DNA from: Streptomyces sp. ASQP_92
GTDB taxonomy: Bacteria; Actinomycetota; Actinomycetes; Streptomycetales; Streptomycetaceae
NCBI RefSeq assembly: GCF_025399895.1
Contig: NZ_JAODUA010000001.1
Coordinates: forward strand, 1,302,001 to 1,366,000
Reading direction: 5' to 3'
Length of the DNA: 64,000 nucleotides
A program made the translations under genes and the position numbers. Below the pieces are notes generated by a model. The model saw nothing but the letters and a program-made list of their open reading frames with translations. It was not told where the DNA came from and did no database searches. This document shows positions 62,417-64,000 of the stretch, piece after piece. Every line of letters begins with the position of its first letter. The first letter of the stretch is position 1.

Positions 62417-63616
62417 ATGAGCCGTCCTGGACCCGACTGCGCCGCCCGGCCGGGAGAGGCCCCCTCGCCGAGCGCGGGCCTCGCCGCCGTGAGCACCGCC
62501 CTGCTCGCCATGAGCCGGCACCTGGAGGTCGGGGACGTCCTCAAGACGATCACCGCGTCCGCCCGCGAACTGCTCGACGCCGAGTACGCGGCGCTCGGCG
62601 TCCCCGACGACCGCGGCGGCTTCGCCCAGTTCGTGGTGGACGGCGTCAGCGACGAGCAGTGGCGGGCGATCGGGCCGCTGCCCCGCCAGCACGGCATCCT
62701 CGCCGCGATGCTCCACGAGGAGAAGGCCGAGCGCCTCGCCGACGTCCGCAAGGACCCCCGCTTCGAGGGCTGGCCCTCCGCCCACCCCGACATGTCCGAC
62801 TTCCTCGGCATGCCGATCCGCGACGGGGACGAGACGCTCGGCGCGCTCTTCCTCGCCAACAAGCGCTGCTCCACGGTCTCCCTCTCCCGCCGGGGCGACC
62901 GCTGCGGCTTCACCGAGCACGACGAGGAACTCCTTCGCCTGCTCGCCCAGCACGCCGCGATCGCCCTCACCAACGCCCGGCTCTACGAGCGCAGCCGCGA
63001 GCTGACCATCGCCGAGGAACGCTCCCGGCTCGCCCACGAGCTGCACGACGCGGTCAGCCAGAAGCTGTTCTCGCTGCGGCTCACCGCCCAGGCGGCCGCG
63101 GCCCTGGTCGACCGCGACCCGGCCCGCGCCAAGGGCGAACTCCAGCAGGTCGCGGCCCTCGCGGCGGAGGCGGCCGACGAACTGCGCGCCGCCGTCGTGG
63201 AGTTGAGGCCCGCCGCCCTGGAGGAGGACGGCCTGGTCCACACCCTGCGCACCCACATCCAGGTCCTCGACCGCGCCCACACGGCCCGCGTCACCTTCGA
63301 CAACCTCGGTGTGCGCGCGCTGCCCCCGGCCCAGGAGGAGGCGCTGCTGCGGGTCGCCCAGGAGGCCCTGCACAACGCGCTGCGCCACTCCGGCGCGGGC
63401 CGCGTCGAGGTCGTACTGGAGCGCCGGGAGCAGGGCGCGGTGCTGCGGATCAGCGACGACGGCCGGGGCTTCGATCCCGGCCTGGTCCGGCGCGCGGGCC
63501 GCCACCTCGGTCTGGTGTCGATGCGGCACCGGGCGAGCGGCGTCGGCGGCAGACTCACCGTGCAATCGGCACCCGGCGAGGGCGCCACGATCGAGATGGA
63601 GGTCCCCGGTGGCTGA
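62417..63616 (+). CDS. GAF-domain sensor histidine kinase (NarL-type system)
   Basis: The 399-residue soluble kinase has a GAF domain (about 25-190: SRHLEVGDVLKTITASARELLDAEYAALGVPDD). The HisKA_3 motif ERSRLAHELHDAVSQKLFSLRLTAQ (His near 214) and the ATPase domain NLGVRALPPAQEEALLRVAQEALHNALRHS, ISDDGRGFDPG follow. It lacks membrane segments, so it senses an internal ligand through GAF. The next gene is its response regulator; the start GTG overlaps the kinase stop by 8 bases. Confidence 0.93.
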   Translation: MSRPGPDCAARPGEAPSPSAGLAAVSTALLAMSRHLEVGDVLKTITASARELLDAEYAALGVPDDRGGFAQFVVDGVSDEQWRAIGPLPRQHGILAAMLHEEKAERLADVRKDPRFEGWPSAHPDMSDFLGMPIRDGDETLGALFLANKRCSTVSLSRRGDRCGFTEHDEELLRLLAQHAAIALTNARLYERSRELTIAEERSRLAHELHDAVSQKLFSLRLTAQAAAALVDRDPARAKGELQQVAALAAEAADELRAAVVELRPAALEEDGLVHTLRTHIQVLDRAHTARVTFDNLGVRALPPAQEEALLRVAQEALHNALRHSGAGRVEVVLERREQGAVLRISDDGRGFDPGLVRRAGRHLGLVSMRHRASGVGGRLTVQSAPGEGATIEMEVPGG

Positions 63617-64000
63617 CAAGGTGATCAGGGTCCTGCTCGTGGACGACCACCAGGTGGTCCGCCGGGGGCTGCGCACGTTCCTGGAAGTACAGGACGACAT
63701 AGAGGTGGTGGGGGAGGCCTCCGACGGCGCCGAGGGCGTGGCCCGCGCCGAGGAGCTGAGACCGGACGTCGTCCTGATGGACGTGAAGATGCCGGGCATG
63801 GACGGCATCGAGGCCCTGCGCAGGCTCCGCGAACTCGCCAACCCGGCCAGGGTCCTCATCGTCACCAGCTTCACCGAGCAGCGCACGGTCGTCCCCGCAC
63901 TGCGGGCGGGCGCCTCGGGATACGTATACAAGGACGTCGACCCGGACGCGCTCGCCGGAGCGATCCGCTCCGTGCACGCCGGACACGTCCTGCTCCAGCC
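63609..64000 (+). CDS. NarL/FixJ-type response regulator, cut by window edge
   Basis: The GTG-started protein reads VADKVIRVLLVDDHQVVRRGL and has the receiver domain with phosphoacceptor Asp at 58 (VVLMDVKMPGMDG), switch Ser/Thr in LIVTSFTEQRTVV and Lys in YVYKDVDPD. Its 130 visible residues stop before the helix-turn-helix, which should follow beyond the window. It partners the GAF kinase, which it overlaps by 8 bases. Confidence 0.9.
   Translation, partial: MADKVIRVLLVDDHQVVRRGLRTFLEVQDDIEVVGEASDGAEGVARAEELRPDVVLMDVKMPGMDGIEALRRLRELANPARVLIVTSFTEQRTVVPALRAGASGYVYKDVDPDALAGAIRSVHAGHVLLQ

Overview
This window looks like chromosomal DNA of a Streptomyces or very close relative. It has very high G+C, the usual GTG and TTG starts, tightly packed operons, and gene families typical of the genus: streptophobe, Gbn-like nucleoid protein, AmaP/Asp23 cluster and SGM_5486-type small protein. 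From memory, the order resembles the S. coelicolor SCO1800-SCO1852 neighbourhood, but no alignment was run. The window is almost entirely protein coding, with no rRNA, tRNA, CRISPR, integrase or insertion sequence seen.

Layout. 0-5.4 kb: a leftward cobalamin operon (cbiB/cobD, cobQ, a 19-codon coupled mini-frame, a ChlI/D-type chelatase, cobO) behind a cobalamin riboswitch. 5.4-7.1 kb: a PiT phosphate transporter with a PHO box and a small membrane partner. 7.1-15.2 kb: secreted GH25 lysozyme, class II aldolase, alpha/beta hydrolase, an unknown 447-aa protein, zinc metallopeptidase, a secreted beta-propeller-like protein and an ABC-F ATPase. 15.2-20.3 kb: the nucleoid protein Gbn behind a GATC cluster, an enoyl-CoA hydratase, then an Asp23/Gls24-AmaP envelope-stress operon. 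20.3-25.0 kb: SDR, GH15 enzyme, SURF1, a Cys-rich zinc-ribbon-like protein and a DEDDh exonuclease with a C-terminal BRCT domain.

25.3-30.2 kb: a TetR regulator divergent from a five-enzyme-style operon (acetoacetate decarboxylase-like, SDR, two paralogous amidohydrolases) with a clear palindromic operator; substrate unknown. 30.3-36.9 kb: a VIT1/CCC1 transporter, a 1064-residue NACHT-LRR NTPase (a bacterial NLR-type protein and the best candidate for an immune system here), then a coupled sterol-desaturase-family, lysoplasmalogenase and alcohol dehydrogenase operon that suggests ether-lipid turnover. 36.9-43.2 kb: subtilisin-like protease, acetate permease pair, moaA and small proteins.

43.3-50 kb: tyrS, the tldE/tldD peptidase pair, fabG-fabI (type II fatty acid synthesis) and a secreted Cys-rich protein. 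50-54.8 kb: GntR regulator with an operator in front of a CynX/NimT-type MFS exporter and its small SGM_5486 partner, a small membrane protein, SixA phosphatase and serB. 54.9-64 kb: streptophobe membrane protein, a double-FHA ABC transporter, an SLT transglycosylase with a long inverted repeat in its leader, an orphan queA-like gene coupled to an SDR, and a GAF histidine kinase plus response regulator cut by the right edge.

A recurring oddity is that three short tandem-repeat arrays begin on the stop codon of the gene before them (after an Asp23 gene, after the SGM_5486 gene and after sixA).
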